The notes under the pieces were generated by a model, which was not told the origin of the DNA, searched no databases, and saw nothing but the letters and a program-made list of their open reading frames with translations. From Actinacidiphila yanglinensis (GTDB taxonomy: Bacteria > Actinomycetota > Actinomycetes > Streptomycetales > Streptomycetaceae), in NCBI RefSeq assembly GCF_900107965.1, contig NZ_FNVU01000009.1, forward strand, positions 248,001 to 312,000: DNA of 64,000 nucleotides, read 5' to 3'. Position numbers and translations under genes: made by a program. Below, piece by piece: positions 36,412 to 44,728 of this stretch; the first letter of the stretch is position 1, and every line of letters starts with the position of its first letter.

Positions 36412-37698
36412 TCAGATCACCCCGCTCGACTTCAGCAGCGGCAACTCGTCTGCGGAAAGGCCGAGTTCGGTCACGTAGATCTCCTCGTTGTGCTCGCCGA
36501 GCAGGGGCGAGCGGCGGACCGGGACGGTGGAGTCGGACATCTTCAGCGGGCTGCCGACGGTGACGTACGAGCCGCGCTGGGGGTGCTCGACCTCGACCAC
36601 GATCCCGTTCTCGCGCAGGCTGGGGTCCTCGATGATCTCCTTCGTGGACAGGATCGGCCCGCAGGGGATGTCGTGGGCGTTCAGCGCCTCCAGCACCTGC
36701 CACTTGGGCAGGGTGGACGTCCACTCCTCGATCAGCTGGAACATCTTGCCGAGCTTGGGCAGCCGCGCCTCGGGGGTGGCCCAGTCGGGGTCGTCGGCCA
36801 GCTCGGGCCGGCCGATCAGCGCGGTGAGCGGCGCCCAGCCGACCGGCTGCACGATCACGTACACGTAGTCGTTGGGGCCGCCGGGCGCGCACCGCACCGC
36901 CCAGCCGGGCTGCCCGCCGCCCGACGCGTTCCCCGAGCGCGGCACCTCGTCCCCGAAGTCCTCGTTCGGGTACTCCGGCAACGGGCCGTGCGCCAGCCGC
37001 TGCTGGTCGCGCAGCTTGACCCGGCAGAGGTTCAGCACGGAGTGCTGCATCGCCACCTTCACCCGCTGGCCGCGGCCGGTACGGGTGCGCTGCAGCAGCG
37101 CGGCCAGCACCGCCGCCACCAGGTGCATGCCGGTGCCGGAGTCGCCGATCTGCGCGCCGGTCGCCATCGGCGGGCCGTCCTCGAAGCCGGTGGTCGCCAT
37201 CGAGCCGCCCATCGCCTGCGCCACCACCTCGTACGCCTTGAAGGCGGTGTACGGGCCCTCGCCGAAGCCCTTGATGGAGGCGTACACGAGCCGTGGGTTG
37301 ATCTCGCGCACCCGCTCCCAGGTGAAGCCCATCCGGTCCACCGCGCCCGGGCCGAAGTTCTCCACCAGCACGTCGGAGCGGCGGATCAGCTCGGTGAGCA
37401 GCTCCTTGCCGCGCGCGGACTTGGTGTTGAGGGTGATGCTGCGCTTGTTGCCGTTGAGCATTGTGAAGTAGAGGCTGTCGGCGTCCGGTACGTCGCGCAG
37501 CTGACGGCGGGTGATGTCGCCGCCGGGCGCTTCGAGTTTGACGACGTCGGCGCCGAGCCAGGCGAGGATCTGGGTCGCGGACGGGCCGGACTGGACGTGG
37601 GTCATGTCGAGGACGCGGATGCCCTCGAGTGCCGCGGCGGGCGCGGCCGGGACGGGTGCGTGCGGTGCCGCGGATGCTCCGGGGGTCGTGGGTGCCAT
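36412..37698 (-). CDS. frc: Formyl-CoA:oxalate CoA-transferase
   Basis: 428 residues, class III CoA-transferase. The catalytic Asp is D186 in QIGDSGTGMH. The flexible glycine loop reads GNASGGGQPGW. VLNLCRVKLRDQQRL and DYVYVIVQPVGW then closely follow characterised Frc proteins, and LGEHNEEI sits at the end. It moves CoA from formyl-CoA to oxalate, giving oxalyl-CoA and formate. An Ala/Pro-rich N-terminal extension of about 20 residues precedes ALEGIRVLDMTHVQSGP. It lies 13 bases after oxc and one base before the ligase gene, all in one operon. Confidence 0.93.
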   Translation of the reverse strand: MAPTTPGASAAPHAPVPAAPAAALEGIRVLDMTHVQSGPSATQILAWLGADVVKLEAPGGDITRRQLRDVPDADSLYFTMLNGNKRSITLNTKSARGKELLTELIRRSDVLVENFGPGAVDRMGFTWERVREINPRLVYASIKGFGEGPYTAFKAYEVVAQAMGGSMATTGFEDGPPMATGAQIGDSGTGMHLVAAVLAALLQRTRTGRGQRVKVAMQHSVLNLCRVKLRDQQRLAHGPLPEYPNEDFGDEVPRSGNASGGGQPGWAVRCAPGGPNDYVYVIVQPVGWAPLTALIGRPELADDPDWATPEARLPKLGKMFQLIEEWTSTLPKWQVLEALNAHDIPCGPILSTKEIIEDPSLRENGIVVEVEHPQRGSYVTVGSPLKMSDSTVPVRRSPLLGEHNEEIYVTELGLSADELPLLKSSGVI

Positions 37699-37711
37699 GG
37701 CAGGGCCTCCC

Positions 37712-39454
37712 TCACTTGTACATGGTCTGGTTCATCGTTCCTGGGGCGTACGCGTCGGGGTCGACCCATACGTTGACCAGCGACGGCTTGCCCGACTCGC
37801 GGGCGCGGCGCAGCGCGGGGCCGATGTCGGCGGGGTCGCGGACCTCCTCGCCGTAGCCGCCGAGCATCCGGGCGAACCGGTCGTAGGGCACGTCGCCGAG
37901 GGTGTTGCCGACCCGCTCGCGGGCGGCGCCGTACTTCTGGGCCTGGCCGTAGCGGATCTGGTTCATCGAGGAGTTGTTGCCGACCACGCCGACGAACGGC
38001 AGGTCGTAGCGGACCAGCGTCTCGAAGTCCCAGCCGGTGAGGCTGAAGGCGCCGTCGCCGAAGAGCGCGACGACCTCCTTGTCGGGCCGGGCCTGCTTGG
38101 CGGCCAGCACGAACGGGATGCCGACGCCGAGGGTGCCCAGCGGGCCGGGGTCCATCCAGTGGCCGGGGGACTTGGGCTGCACGACCTGGCCGGAGAAGGT
38201 GACGATGTCGCCGCCGTCGCCGATGTAGATCGAGTCCTCGGTGAGGAAGTCGTTGATCTCGCTGACCAGCCGGTAGGGGTGGATCGGCGAGGCGTCGGAG
38301 CGCAGCTGCGGCAGCCGTTTGGCCAGCGCCTTCGCCTCGACGGCGCGCAGCTCGTCCAGCCACTCCTTGCGCCGGGCCGCACCGCCGTTGATCCGGCCCG
38401 AGGCGGCGTCGGTGACCGCGGCGAGGATCCGGCCGGGGTCGCCGACCAGGCCGAGGTCGATGTCGCGGTTCTTGCCGACGGTGCGGTAGTCCAGGTCGAT
38501 CTGGACCACCTTCGCGGTCGGCGAGAGCCGCTTGCCGTAACCCATCCGGAAGTCGAAGGGGGTGCCGACGATGACGATCACGTCGGCCTCGGTGAAGGCG
38601 TGCCGGCGGGAGAGCTGGAAGTGGTGCGGGTCGCCGGGCGGCAGGGTGCCCCGCCCCGCGCCGTTCATGTAGGCGGGCACGTTGAGGGTGCGCACCAGCT
38701 CGACGGCCGCGTCGGTCGCGCGGCTGGTCCACACCTGGCTGCCGAGCAGCACCGCGGGTTTCTCGGCGTGCACCAGCAGGTCGGCGAGGGCCTCGATGTC
38801 GTCGGGGTCGCCGCCGGAGCGGGTCGAGGCCCGGTAGCGTCCCGCGGCCGGGATCCGGGCCCGGTCCGCGGGGACCTTGGCGTCCAGCACGTCGCGCGGG
38901 ATCTCCAGGAAGGACGGTCCCGGCGCGCCGTGGTAGCACTCCCGGAACGCCATCGACACCAGGTCGGCGACCCGGGTGGTATCGGGCACGGTCGCGGCGA
39001 ACTTGGTGATCGGCGCCATCATGTCGACGTGCGGGAGGTCCTGGAGCGACCCCATCTTGTGCTGGCTGAGGGCTCCTTGGCCGCCGATGAGCAGCATCGG
39101 GCTCTCCGCGCGGTAGGCGTTGGCGACGCCGGTGACCGCGTCGGTGGTGCCGGGCCCGGCCGTCACCACGGCCACCCCGGGGCGGCCGGTCAGCCGCGCG
39201 TAGCCGTCGGCCGCGTGCGCGGCCACCTGCTCGTGCCTGACGTCGACGACTTCGATGCCCTCGTCCACGCAGCCGTCGTAGATGTCGATGATGTGCCCCC
39301 CGCAGAGGGTGTAGACGACGTCGACGCCCTCCGCCTTGAGCGCCTTGGCGACGAGGTGGCCGCCGGAGAGCGTCGGGGTCGTCGAGGGGCCTGGGCCGTC
39401 CGGGGTGCCGGGGGTGCCAGGGGCTCCGGAGGTGCTGGAAGTGCCGTCGGGCAT
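37712..39454 (-). CDS. oxc: ThDP-dependent oxalyl-CoA decarboxylase / 2-hydroxyacyl-CoA lyase-like enzyme
   Basis: 580 residues with the three ThDP-enzyme domains. The catalytic Glu is in RHEQVAAHAADGYARLTGRP (about 75). FAATVPDTTRVADLV then PGPSFLEIPRD follows, and the cofactor motif GDGAFSLTGWDFE ... VVGNN is near 465. By sequence alone it could be called acetolactate synthase-like; the operon with frc and the OFA carrier argues for oxalyl-CoA decarboxylation to formyl-CoA. The ATG at 39454 precedes a Gly/Pro/Ser-rich leader of about 30 residues; a GTG seven codons upstream is an alternative. The upstream region holds a perfect palindrome shared with sucC. Confidence 0.8.
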   Translation of the reverse strand: MPDGTSSTSGAPGTPGTPDGPGPSTTPTLSGGHLVAKALKAEGVDVVYTLCGGHIIDIYDGCVDEGIEVVDVRHEQVAAHAADGYARLTGRPGVAVVTAGPGTTDAVTGVANAYRAESPMLLIGGQGALSQHKMGSLQDLPHVDMMAPITKFAATVPDTTRVADLVSMAFRECYHGAPGPSFLEIPRDVLDAKVPADRARIPAAGRYRASTRSGGDPDDIEALADLLVHAEKPAVLLGSQVWTSRATDAAVELVRTLNVPAYMNGAGRGTLPPGDPHHFQLSRRHAFTEADVIVIVGTPFDFRMGYGKRLSPTAKVVQIDLDYRTVGKNRDIDLGLVGDPGRILAAVTDAASGRINGGAARRKEWLDELRAVEAKALAKRLPQLRSDASPIHPYRLVSEINDFLTEDSIYIGDGGDIVTFSGQVVQPKSPGHWMDPGPLGTLGVGIPFVLAAKQARPDKEVVALFGDGAFSLTGWDFETLVRYDLPFVGVVGNNSSMNQIRYGQAQKYGAARERVGNTLGDVPYDRFARMLGGYGEEVRDPADIGPALRRARESGKPSLVNVWVDPDAYAPGTMNQTMYK

Positions 39455-39493
39455 GACGAGTTCAGTCCCTTCCACAAGGTGCCGCACGCGCTT

Positions 39494-39529
39494 CTGTACA
39501 TTGCATACAGGACACGAATACTGTATGCA
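39494..39529. promoter_or_regulatory. Candidate GntR operator cluster between oxc and sucC-like genes
   Basis: TGCATACAG (39502-39510) and CTGTATGCA (39521-39529) form a perfect 9 bp inverted repeat around ten bases. A further CTGTA at 39494 faces TACAG at 39506. The ten bases GAATACTGTA (39516-39525) equal the reverse of the half-site at 30216-30225. It lies in the divergent promoter region, 40-75 bp from the oxc start. Confidence 0.6.
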
Positions 39530-39626
39530 GAGTGTTATCCCGCATCGCCACGGTCGATGTCCAGGGGCGTGCACCGGCTTTCCCGTCAGACCCGTCAGTC
39601 CCGTTCCACCGGAAGGCGTGTAGACG

Positions 39627-40844
39627 ATGGACCTTTTCGAGTACCAGGCACACGAACTCTTCGCCCGGCACGGCGTTCCCGTGCCCGCCGCGCACCTCGC
39701 CGACGACCCGGCGGCGGCCCGCACCGCCGCCCGCCGGCTCGGCGGCGCCGCCGTGGTCAAGGCGCAGGTCAAGGCCGGCGGGCGCGGCAAGGCCGGCGGG
39801 GTACGGCCGGCCGCCACTCCCGACGAGGCGCAGGCGCACGCCGCCGCCGTCCTCGCCCTGACCATCAAGGGCCACCCGGTGCGGCGCGTGCTGCTCGCCC
39901 AACCCGTCGAGATCGAGGCGGAGTTCTACGTCTCCTACCTCCTCGACCGGGCCGAGCGCACCTTCCTCGCGATCGCCTCCGCGGAGGGCGGCATGGACAT
40001 CGAGGAGGTCGCCGCGACCCGCCCGGACGCCCTGGCCCGCATCCCCGTCGACGCCGAGGAGGGCGTCACCCCGCAGAAGGCCCGGCAGATCGCCGAGGCC
40101 GCCGGACTGCCCGCCGAGGCGGAACCCGTACTCGTCGCCCTGTGGCGGGTGTTCGTCGCCGAGGACGCCCTGCTGGTCGAGGTCAACCCGCTGGTGCGCA
40201 CCGCCGGCGGCCGGGTGCTGGCCCTGGACGGCAAGATCACCCTGGACGACAACGCGGCCGTCCTGCACCCGGAACACGCCGCCTACGCCGAGCAGGACGG
40301 CGCCCCGGGCGGCGGCCTGGAGGCGGCCGCCCGCGCCAAGGGGCTGAACTACGTCAAGCTCGACGGGCGGGTGGGCGTGATCGGGAACGGCGCCGGGCTC
40401 GTGATGTCCACCCTCGACGTGGTCGCCCGCTGCGGCGCCGACCCGGCGAACTTCCTCGACATCGGCGGCGGCGCCTCCGCCCGCGTGATGGCCGACGGGC
40501 TCGGCGTCGTCCTGGGCGACCCCGACGTGCGGGCGGTGCTGGTCAACGTCTTCGGCGGCATCACCGCGTGCGACGCCGTCGCCGAGGGCATCGTGCAGGC
40601 CCTGGCCGAGGTCGAGTTGACCAAGCCGCTGGTGGTCCGCCTCGACGGCAACAACGCCGCGGCGGGCCGGGCGGTGCTGGCCGCGGCCGCGCACCCCCTG
40701 GTCACCCAGGCCGACACCATGGACGAAGCGGCCCGGCTCGCCGCCGACCTCGCCAACGCGGCGCCCGAACCGGCCGCGGACCCACCCGCCGGGACGACCG
40801 CCGGGTCACGACCCGTCCCCGCCGGCCGGCAGGGAGGGCGCTGA
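39627..40844 (+). CDS. sucC: Succinyl-CoA synthetase beta-like subunit (ADP-forming CoA ligase)
   Basis: 405 residues, ATP-grasp protein: MDLFEYQAHELFARHGVPVP, VVKAQVKAGGRGKAGG, LVEVNPLVRT, and the C-terminal ligase domain with DIGGGASARVMADGL and VFGGITACDAVAEGI. It ends in an Ala/Pro/Gly-rich tail of about 30 residues absent from housekeeping SucC. Together with the next gene it forms a heteromeric acyl-CoA ligase. It is divergent from oxc and shares its operator region, so it is probably a dedicated paralogue serving oxalate/formate metabolism rather than the citric acid cycle enzyme. Malate-CoA ligase is another possibility, though no malyl-CoA lyase is nearby. Confidence 0.87.
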   Translation: MDLFEYQAHELFARHGVPVPAAHLADDPAAARTAARRLGGAAVVKAQVKAGGRGKAGGVRPAATPDEAQAHAAAVLALTIKGHPVRRVLLAQPVEIEAEFYVSYLLDRAERTFLAIASAEGGMDIEEVAATRPDALARIPVDAEEGVTPQKARQIAEAAGLPAEAEPVLVALWRVFVAEDALLVEVNPLVRTAGGRVLALDGKITLDDNAAVLHPEHAAYAEQDGAPGGGLEAAARAKGLNYVKLDGRVGVIGNGAGLVMSTLDVVARCGADPANFLDIGGGASARVMADGLGVVLGDPDVRAVLVNVFGGITACDAVAEGIVQALAEVELTKPLVVRLDGNNAAAGRAVLAAAAHPLVTQADTMDEAARLAADLANAAPEPAADPPAGTTAGSRPVPAGRQGGR

Positions 40845-40845
40845 C

Positions 40846-41727
40846 ATGTCGATCCTCCTCCACCGCGAGAGCCGCATCCTGGTACAGGGCATGACCGGCT
40901 CCGAGGGCATGAAGCACACCCGCCGGATGATCGAGGCGGGCAGCACCGTCGTCGGCGGCGTCAACCCCCGCAAGGCGGGCACCCGCGCCTCCTTCGACGG
41001 CACCCGGGTCCCCGTCTTCGGTTCGGTGCGCGAGGGCGTCGACGCCACCGGCGCCGACGTCAGCGTCCTGTTCGTGCCGCCGCGCTTCGTCAAGGACGCC
41101 GTCGAGGAGGCCGTCGACGCCCGGGTGCCCCTCGTCGTCGTCATCACCGAGGGCGTGCCCGTGCACGACACGGTCTCCTTCCGCGCCCGCGCCCAGGCCG
41201 CCGGGGTCCGCCTCGTCGGCCCCAACTGCCCCGGCCTGATCAGCCCCGGGCGGTCGAACGCGGGCATCATCCCCGCCGACATCACCAAGCCGGGCCGGAT
41301 CGGCCTGGTCTCGAAGTCCGGCACGCTGACCTACCAACTCATGTACGAGCTGAGGGACATCGGCTTCTCCACCGCGGTCGGTATCGGTGGCGACCCGGTC
41401 ATCGGCACCACCCACATCGACGCGCTCGCCGCGTTCGAGGCCGACCCCGACACCGACCTGATCGTGATGATCGGCGAGATCGGCGGCGACGCCGAGGAGC
41501 GGGCCGCGGCCTTCATCGAGAAGAACGTGACCAAGCCGGTCGTCGGCTACGTCGCCGGCTTCACCGCGCCCGAGGGCAAGACCATGGGCCACGCCGGCGC
41601 CATCGTCTCCGGCTCCTCCGGCACCGCGCAGGCCAAGAAGGAGGCCCTGGAGGCCGCGGGCGTCAAGGTCGGCCGCACCCCCTCCGAGACCGCCCGGCTG
41701 GTCCGCGACCGGCTCACCGGCCGCTGA
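40846..41727 (+). CDS. sucD: Succinyl-CoA synthetase alpha-like subunit
   Basis: 293 residues, one base after the beta subunit. The CoA-binding Rossmann part reads RILVQGMTGSEGMKHTRRMI, then VGGVNPRKAG. The ligase part has VGPNCPGLISPGRSNAGIIP and the phosphorylated His in MGHAGAIVSGSSGTAQAKK (H249). It works with the beta-like partner to couple thioester cleavage to ATP formation, or the reverse. The strong hairpin just past its stop ends the pair as a two-gene operon. Confidence 0.9.
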   Translation: MSILLHRESRILVQGMTGSEGMKHTRRMIEAGSTVVGGVNPRKAGTRASFDGTRVPVFGSVREGVDATGADVSVLFVPPRFVKDAVEEAVDARVPLVVVITEGVPVHDTVSFRARAQAAGVRLVGPNCPGLISPGRSNAGIIPADITKPGRIGLVSKSGTLTYQLMYELRDIGFSTAVGIGGDPVIGTTHIDALAAFEADPDTDLIVMIGEIGGDAEERAAAFIEKNVTKPVVGYVAGFTAPEGKTMGHAGAIVSGSSGTAQAKKEALEAAGVKVGRTPSETARLVRDRLTGR

Positions 41728-41753
41728 ACGGACCGGAGGCGCACGGAAAAAGA

Positions 41754-41791
41754 CCTGGCCGACCCATCCCCCCACGGGTGGGCCGGCCAGG
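41754..41791. terminator. Terminator after sucCD-like genes
   Basis: Arms CCTGGCC (41754-41760) and GGCCAGG (41785-41791) enclose a second ACCC/GGGT pairing; GGAAAAAGA precedes it. It lies between convergent genes and may serve both. Confidence 0.65.
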
Positions 41792-41838
41792 CGTCCGGAA
41801 GGCCCTTGCCGGGCCTGCCGCGGTGACGGCGACGCAGG

Positions 41839-42954
41839 TCAGGTCAACGTCGCCGCCACCGGGTCCCAGTCGTCCGGAAGCGTCTCCACCTCCGGAGCGC
41901 GGGATTCGAGCTCCACGAAGCCGTGCCGCTCCGCGGAGTCCGTCACCGTGGCCATCAACTCCAGGACGTGCTGGGCCAGTTCACCCGACGCCCGGTGCGG
42001 CGCACCGGACCGGATGCCGCGCGCCATGTCCAGCACGCCGATCCCGCGGCCCGCCGTCGTCCCCTCCACCGGCAGGTCCCGCCAGTCCTCGTCGCCGAAC
42101 CCGCGTATCTGGAGCGGCCCTTCGAAGGTGTTCGGGTCCGGCAGCGACAGCGTGCCCTCGGTGCCGGTCACCTCGATCATCCGCCGCGGCACGGACGAGT
42201 CGAAACTGAACGTCGCCGAGGTGCTCGGGCCCGCTGCGAAGTCCAGCAACGCGTGGACGTGCGTGGGCACTTCCACCGCGAACTCGGTTCCCGCCTTCGG
42301 ACCCGAACCGATCACCCGGTGGGTGCGTGCCTGCCGCGCGCTCGCCGCGACCCGCACCACCGGCCCGAACAGGGCCACCAGCGCGGTCAGGTAGTACGGG
42401 CCGATGTCGAACAGCGGCCCGGCACCGTACTGGAACAGGAACTCCGGGCTGGGGTGCCAGCTCTCCGGGCCCGGCCCCTGCGTCACCGCGACCGCGCTGA
42501 CCGGCTCGCCGATCAGCCCCGAGGCGACCGCCCGCGCGGCCGACTGGAGTCCCGCGCCCAGGAACGTGTCCGGCGCGCTGCCCACCCGCAGGCCCAGCGA
42601 CTGCGCCTGCGCGAGGATCTTCGCCCCGTCCGAGGGCGCCAGCGCCAGCGGCTTCTCGCCGTAGACGTGCTTGCCCGCCTCCAGCGCGGCCGAGGCGATC
42701 TCGGCGTGCGCCGCCGGGATCGTCAGGTTGACCACGATCTCCACCTCGGGGATCGCCAGCGCCGACGCCACGTCGCCCGCGTGCGGGACCCCGTGTGCCG
42801 CTGCCTGCGCCCGGGCCCGCTCCACGTCCAGGTCCGCGACGGCCAGCACCCGCACGTCCGGGAACGTCGAGAGCGCCGTGAGGTACTGCGTGCTGATCAC
42901 CCCCGCACCGACCAGCGCGACGCCGACCGGGCCGGAACCCGAACCGTTGGTCAT
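41839..42954 (-). CDS. Gfo/Idh/MocA-family oxidoreductase
   Basis: 371 residues. The NAD(P)-binding fold reads GVALVGAGVISTQYLTAL; the catalytic EKP motif is in KHVYGEKPLALAPSDG, and the C-terminal beta-sheet domain has FDIGPYYLTALVALFGPVV. Enzymes of this family oxidise or reduce sugars, cyclitols or their derivatives. The start (ATG 42954) overlaps the stop of the isomerase gene by ATGA. It is the last gene of a four-gene carbohydrate operon. The substrate is unknown; pairing with TIM-barrel isomerases recalls 3-keto-sugar or inositol pathways. Confidence 0.9.
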   Translation of the reverse strand: MTNGSGSGPVGVALVGAGVISTQYLTALSTFPDVRVLAVADLDVERARAQAAAHGVPHAGDVASALAIPEVEIVVNLTIPAAHAEIASAALEAGKHVYGEKPLALAPSDGAKILAQAQSLGLRVGSAPDTFLGAGLQSAARAVASGLIGEPVSAVAVTQGPGPESWHPSPEFLFQYGAGPLFDIGPYYLTALVALFGPVVRVAASARQARTHRVIGSGPKAGTEFAVEVPTHVHALLDFAAGPSTSATFSFDSSVPRRMIEVTGTEGTLSLPDPNTFEGPLQIRGFGDEDWRDLPVEGTTAGRGIGVLDMARGIRSGAPHRASGELAQHVLELMATVTDSAERHGFVELESRAPEVETLPDDWDPVAATLT

Positions 42955-43700
42955 GAAAGCCCCTCCTCCAGCGCCGTCAGGTAGGCGCGGCTGTCCGCGA
43001 CGGCCTCGAAGATGTCGGTGGCGCAGGAGTCCAGCTCCACGATCCGCTGCGCGTCCGGCGCCGCCGCCAGGATCGACGGCACGTCGATCACGCCCTTGCC
43101 GACCGCGGTGTGCGGCTCGTCCTTCACCCCCGGGCCGTCCTTGACGTGCAGGGCCAGCACCCGGTCGCCCAACGCCCGCAGCAGCGCCGGGACATCGGCG
43201 CCGCCGACCTGCGCCCAGTAGGTGTCGACCTCCAGGAACACCTCCGGCGCCAGCTCGTCCGCCAGCACCTCCAGCGCGGTACGGCCCTCGAACCGCGGCT
43301 CGATCTCCCACCAGTGGTTGTGGTACCCGATCCTGATGCCGCGCTCGGCGGCCTTCGCGGCGAAGCCGTTGAGCAGGTCCGCGGTCCGGCGCAGGCCGTC
43401 GGCGGAGGTGAACTCGTCGTGGTCGATGCCGCCCGGGATGATCGCCAGGTCGGTGCCCACGGTGGCGACCGCGTCGAAGACCTCGCCGGCGTCCTTGTCG
43501 AACAGCGCGTAGGCGTGGGTGCTGGACACCCCGATGCCCAGGTCGTCGGCGAGCTTGCGGAAGCCGGCCGGGTCGGCGGTGGGGTCGTACGCCTCCACGG
43601 ACCGGTAGCCGATCTCGGCGAGCCGGGTCAGCGTGCCGTCGCGGTCGGCGGCGATCTGGTCCCGGAGGGTGTAGAGCTGGATGCTCAAGGGTTTGGCCAT
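42951..43700 (-). CDS. Sugar phosphate isomerase/epimerase-like TIM-barrel protein
   Basis: 249 residues, AP-endonuclease-2-like TIM barrel. It begins SIQLYTLRDQIAADRDGTLT, with metal-site residues in IRIGYHNHWWEIEP, FLEVDTYWAQVGG, LALHVKDGPG and IVELDSC. Such enzymes isomerise or epimerise sugars or cleave keto-glycosides. The ATG at 43700 follows GGAGG at good distance; longer frames are open but lack a ribosome-binding site. ATGA overlap links it to the oxidoreductase downstream. Confidence 0.88.
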   Translation of the reverse strand: MAKPLSIQLYTLRDQIAADRDGTLTRLAEIGYRSVEAYDPTADPAGFRKLADDLGIGVSSTHAYALFDKDAGEVFDAVATVGTDLAIIPGGIDHDEFTSADGLRRTADLLNGFAAKAAERGIRIGYHNHWWEIEPRFEGRTALEVLADELAPEVFLEVDTYWAQVGGADVPALLRALGDRVLALHVKDGPGVKDEPHTAVGKGVIDVPSILAAAPDAQRIVELDSCATDIFEAVADSRAYLTALEEGLS

Positions 43701-43806
43701 CGAAGCGATGCCTCCTGGAAGTACTGCAGCGGGTGCGAGTGCGGGTGCGGGTGCGGGGGGATGCGGAGGTGCCGGCGGGTCGGTGCGGTCCGGCGGCCGC
43801 CTGCCG

Positions 43807-44727
43807 TCAGCCGAGGATGAGGGGGCGCAACGTGCGGTGGGCGATCTCCAGGCCGCGGGTGACCCGCTCCACGTCGCCGCTCCACACCGGGTCCTCGTGC
43901 TCGACGGAGAGCACACCGGTGAAGCCGCCCTCGTAGAAGGTGTCGACCAGCCGCCGCCAGTCCACGTCGCCCAGGCCCGGCACCCGGTAGCGCCACCAGC
44001 CGCTGTCCCAGCCGTCGGTGCGCTCCACGGTGCGGCCGAAGAACCCGAACCTGTCCCGGGCCCGCGGGTCGAGCTGGGCGTCCTTGGCCTGCGCGTGCGG
44101 GATGCGGTCCAGATAGGGCTTGAGGGCCGCGACGGGGTCGATGCCGAGCCACAGCAGGTGCGAGGGGTCGTAGTTGAGGTAGAAGCCGAGGCCGAACATC
44201 CACTCCCACAGCTCGGGGGAGTAGGCGAGGTTGCCGGGGTAGCCGTCGGGGTGCCAGCCCTCCATTACGCAGTTCTCGATGATGATCTTCACGCCGCGCT
44301 CGCCCGCGTACTCGACCAGCGCGGGCAGTTCGCGCTCGGCCTGCGCGATGTTCTCCTTCACCGACAGGCCGGGGTGGCGGCCGATGAAGGTGCCGACGTA
44401 CTCCACGCCGAGCAGCGCGGCCGCGTCGACGTTGGCCCGTACGTGCGCGGCGATCTCGGCGCGGCGCCCGCGGTCGGGGTGCAGGTTGTTCTCGTAGTAG
44501 GCCAGCGCCGACAGGGTCAGGGAGTGCTGCTCGAACAGGGCGCGGACCTGGTCCGCCTCCGCCTTGCCGAAGCCGGTCACGTCGATGTGGCTGGCTTCGA
44601 AGTCGCGCGACCCGGTGGACGGCCAGGTGGCGACCTCCAGCGCGTCGTAGTCGTGGGCGGCGGCCCAGCCGGCGATCTCGGCGAGCGGGAGCTGCGGAAG
44701 GCAGGCGGTGAGGAAGCCCAGCTTCAT
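43807..44727 (-). CDS. Second sugar phosphate isomerase/epimerase-like TIM-barrel protein
   Basis: 306 residues, same fold as its neighbour but from a different subgroup. It begins MKLGFLTACLPQLPLAEIAG, with VKIIIENCVMEGWHPDGYPG, FYLNYDPSHLLWLGID, HAQAKDAQLD and GVLSVEHEDPVWSG carrying the Glu/Asp/His metal ligands. The active-site segment is long and aromatic, so the substrate is probably larger than a simple ketose phosphate. It lies one base after the upstream oxidoreductase stop, within the same operon; 106 bp separate it from the smaller isomerase. Confidence 0.88.
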   Translation of the reverse strand: MKLGFLTACLPQLPLAEIAGWAAAHDYDALEVATWPSTGSRDFEASHIDVTGFGKAEADQVRALFEQHSLTLSALAYYENNLHPDRGRRAEIAAHVRANVDAAALLGVEYVGTFIGRHPGLSVKENIAQAERELPALVEYAGERGVKIIIENCVMEGWHPDGYPGNLAYSPELWEWMFGLGFYLNYDPSHLLWLGIDPVAALKPYLDRIPHAQAKDAQLDPRARDRFGFFGRTVERTDGWDSGWWRYRVPGLGDVDWRRLVDTFYEGGFTGVLSVEHEDPVWSGDVERVTRGLEIAHRTLRPLILG

Positions 44728-44728
44728 C

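Noticed and set aside
37712..39454. Acetolactate synthase (ilvB) for the ThDP enzyme
   Set aside because: Possible from general family features, but no small regulatory subunit is near and frc plus the OFA carrier point to oxalyl-CoA.
39627..41727. Citric acid cycle sucCD or malate-CoA ligase (serine cycle)
   Set aside because: Position in the oxc divergent promoter argues for a dedicated role, and no malyl-CoA lyase or serine-cycle gene is visible; kept as an alternative only.
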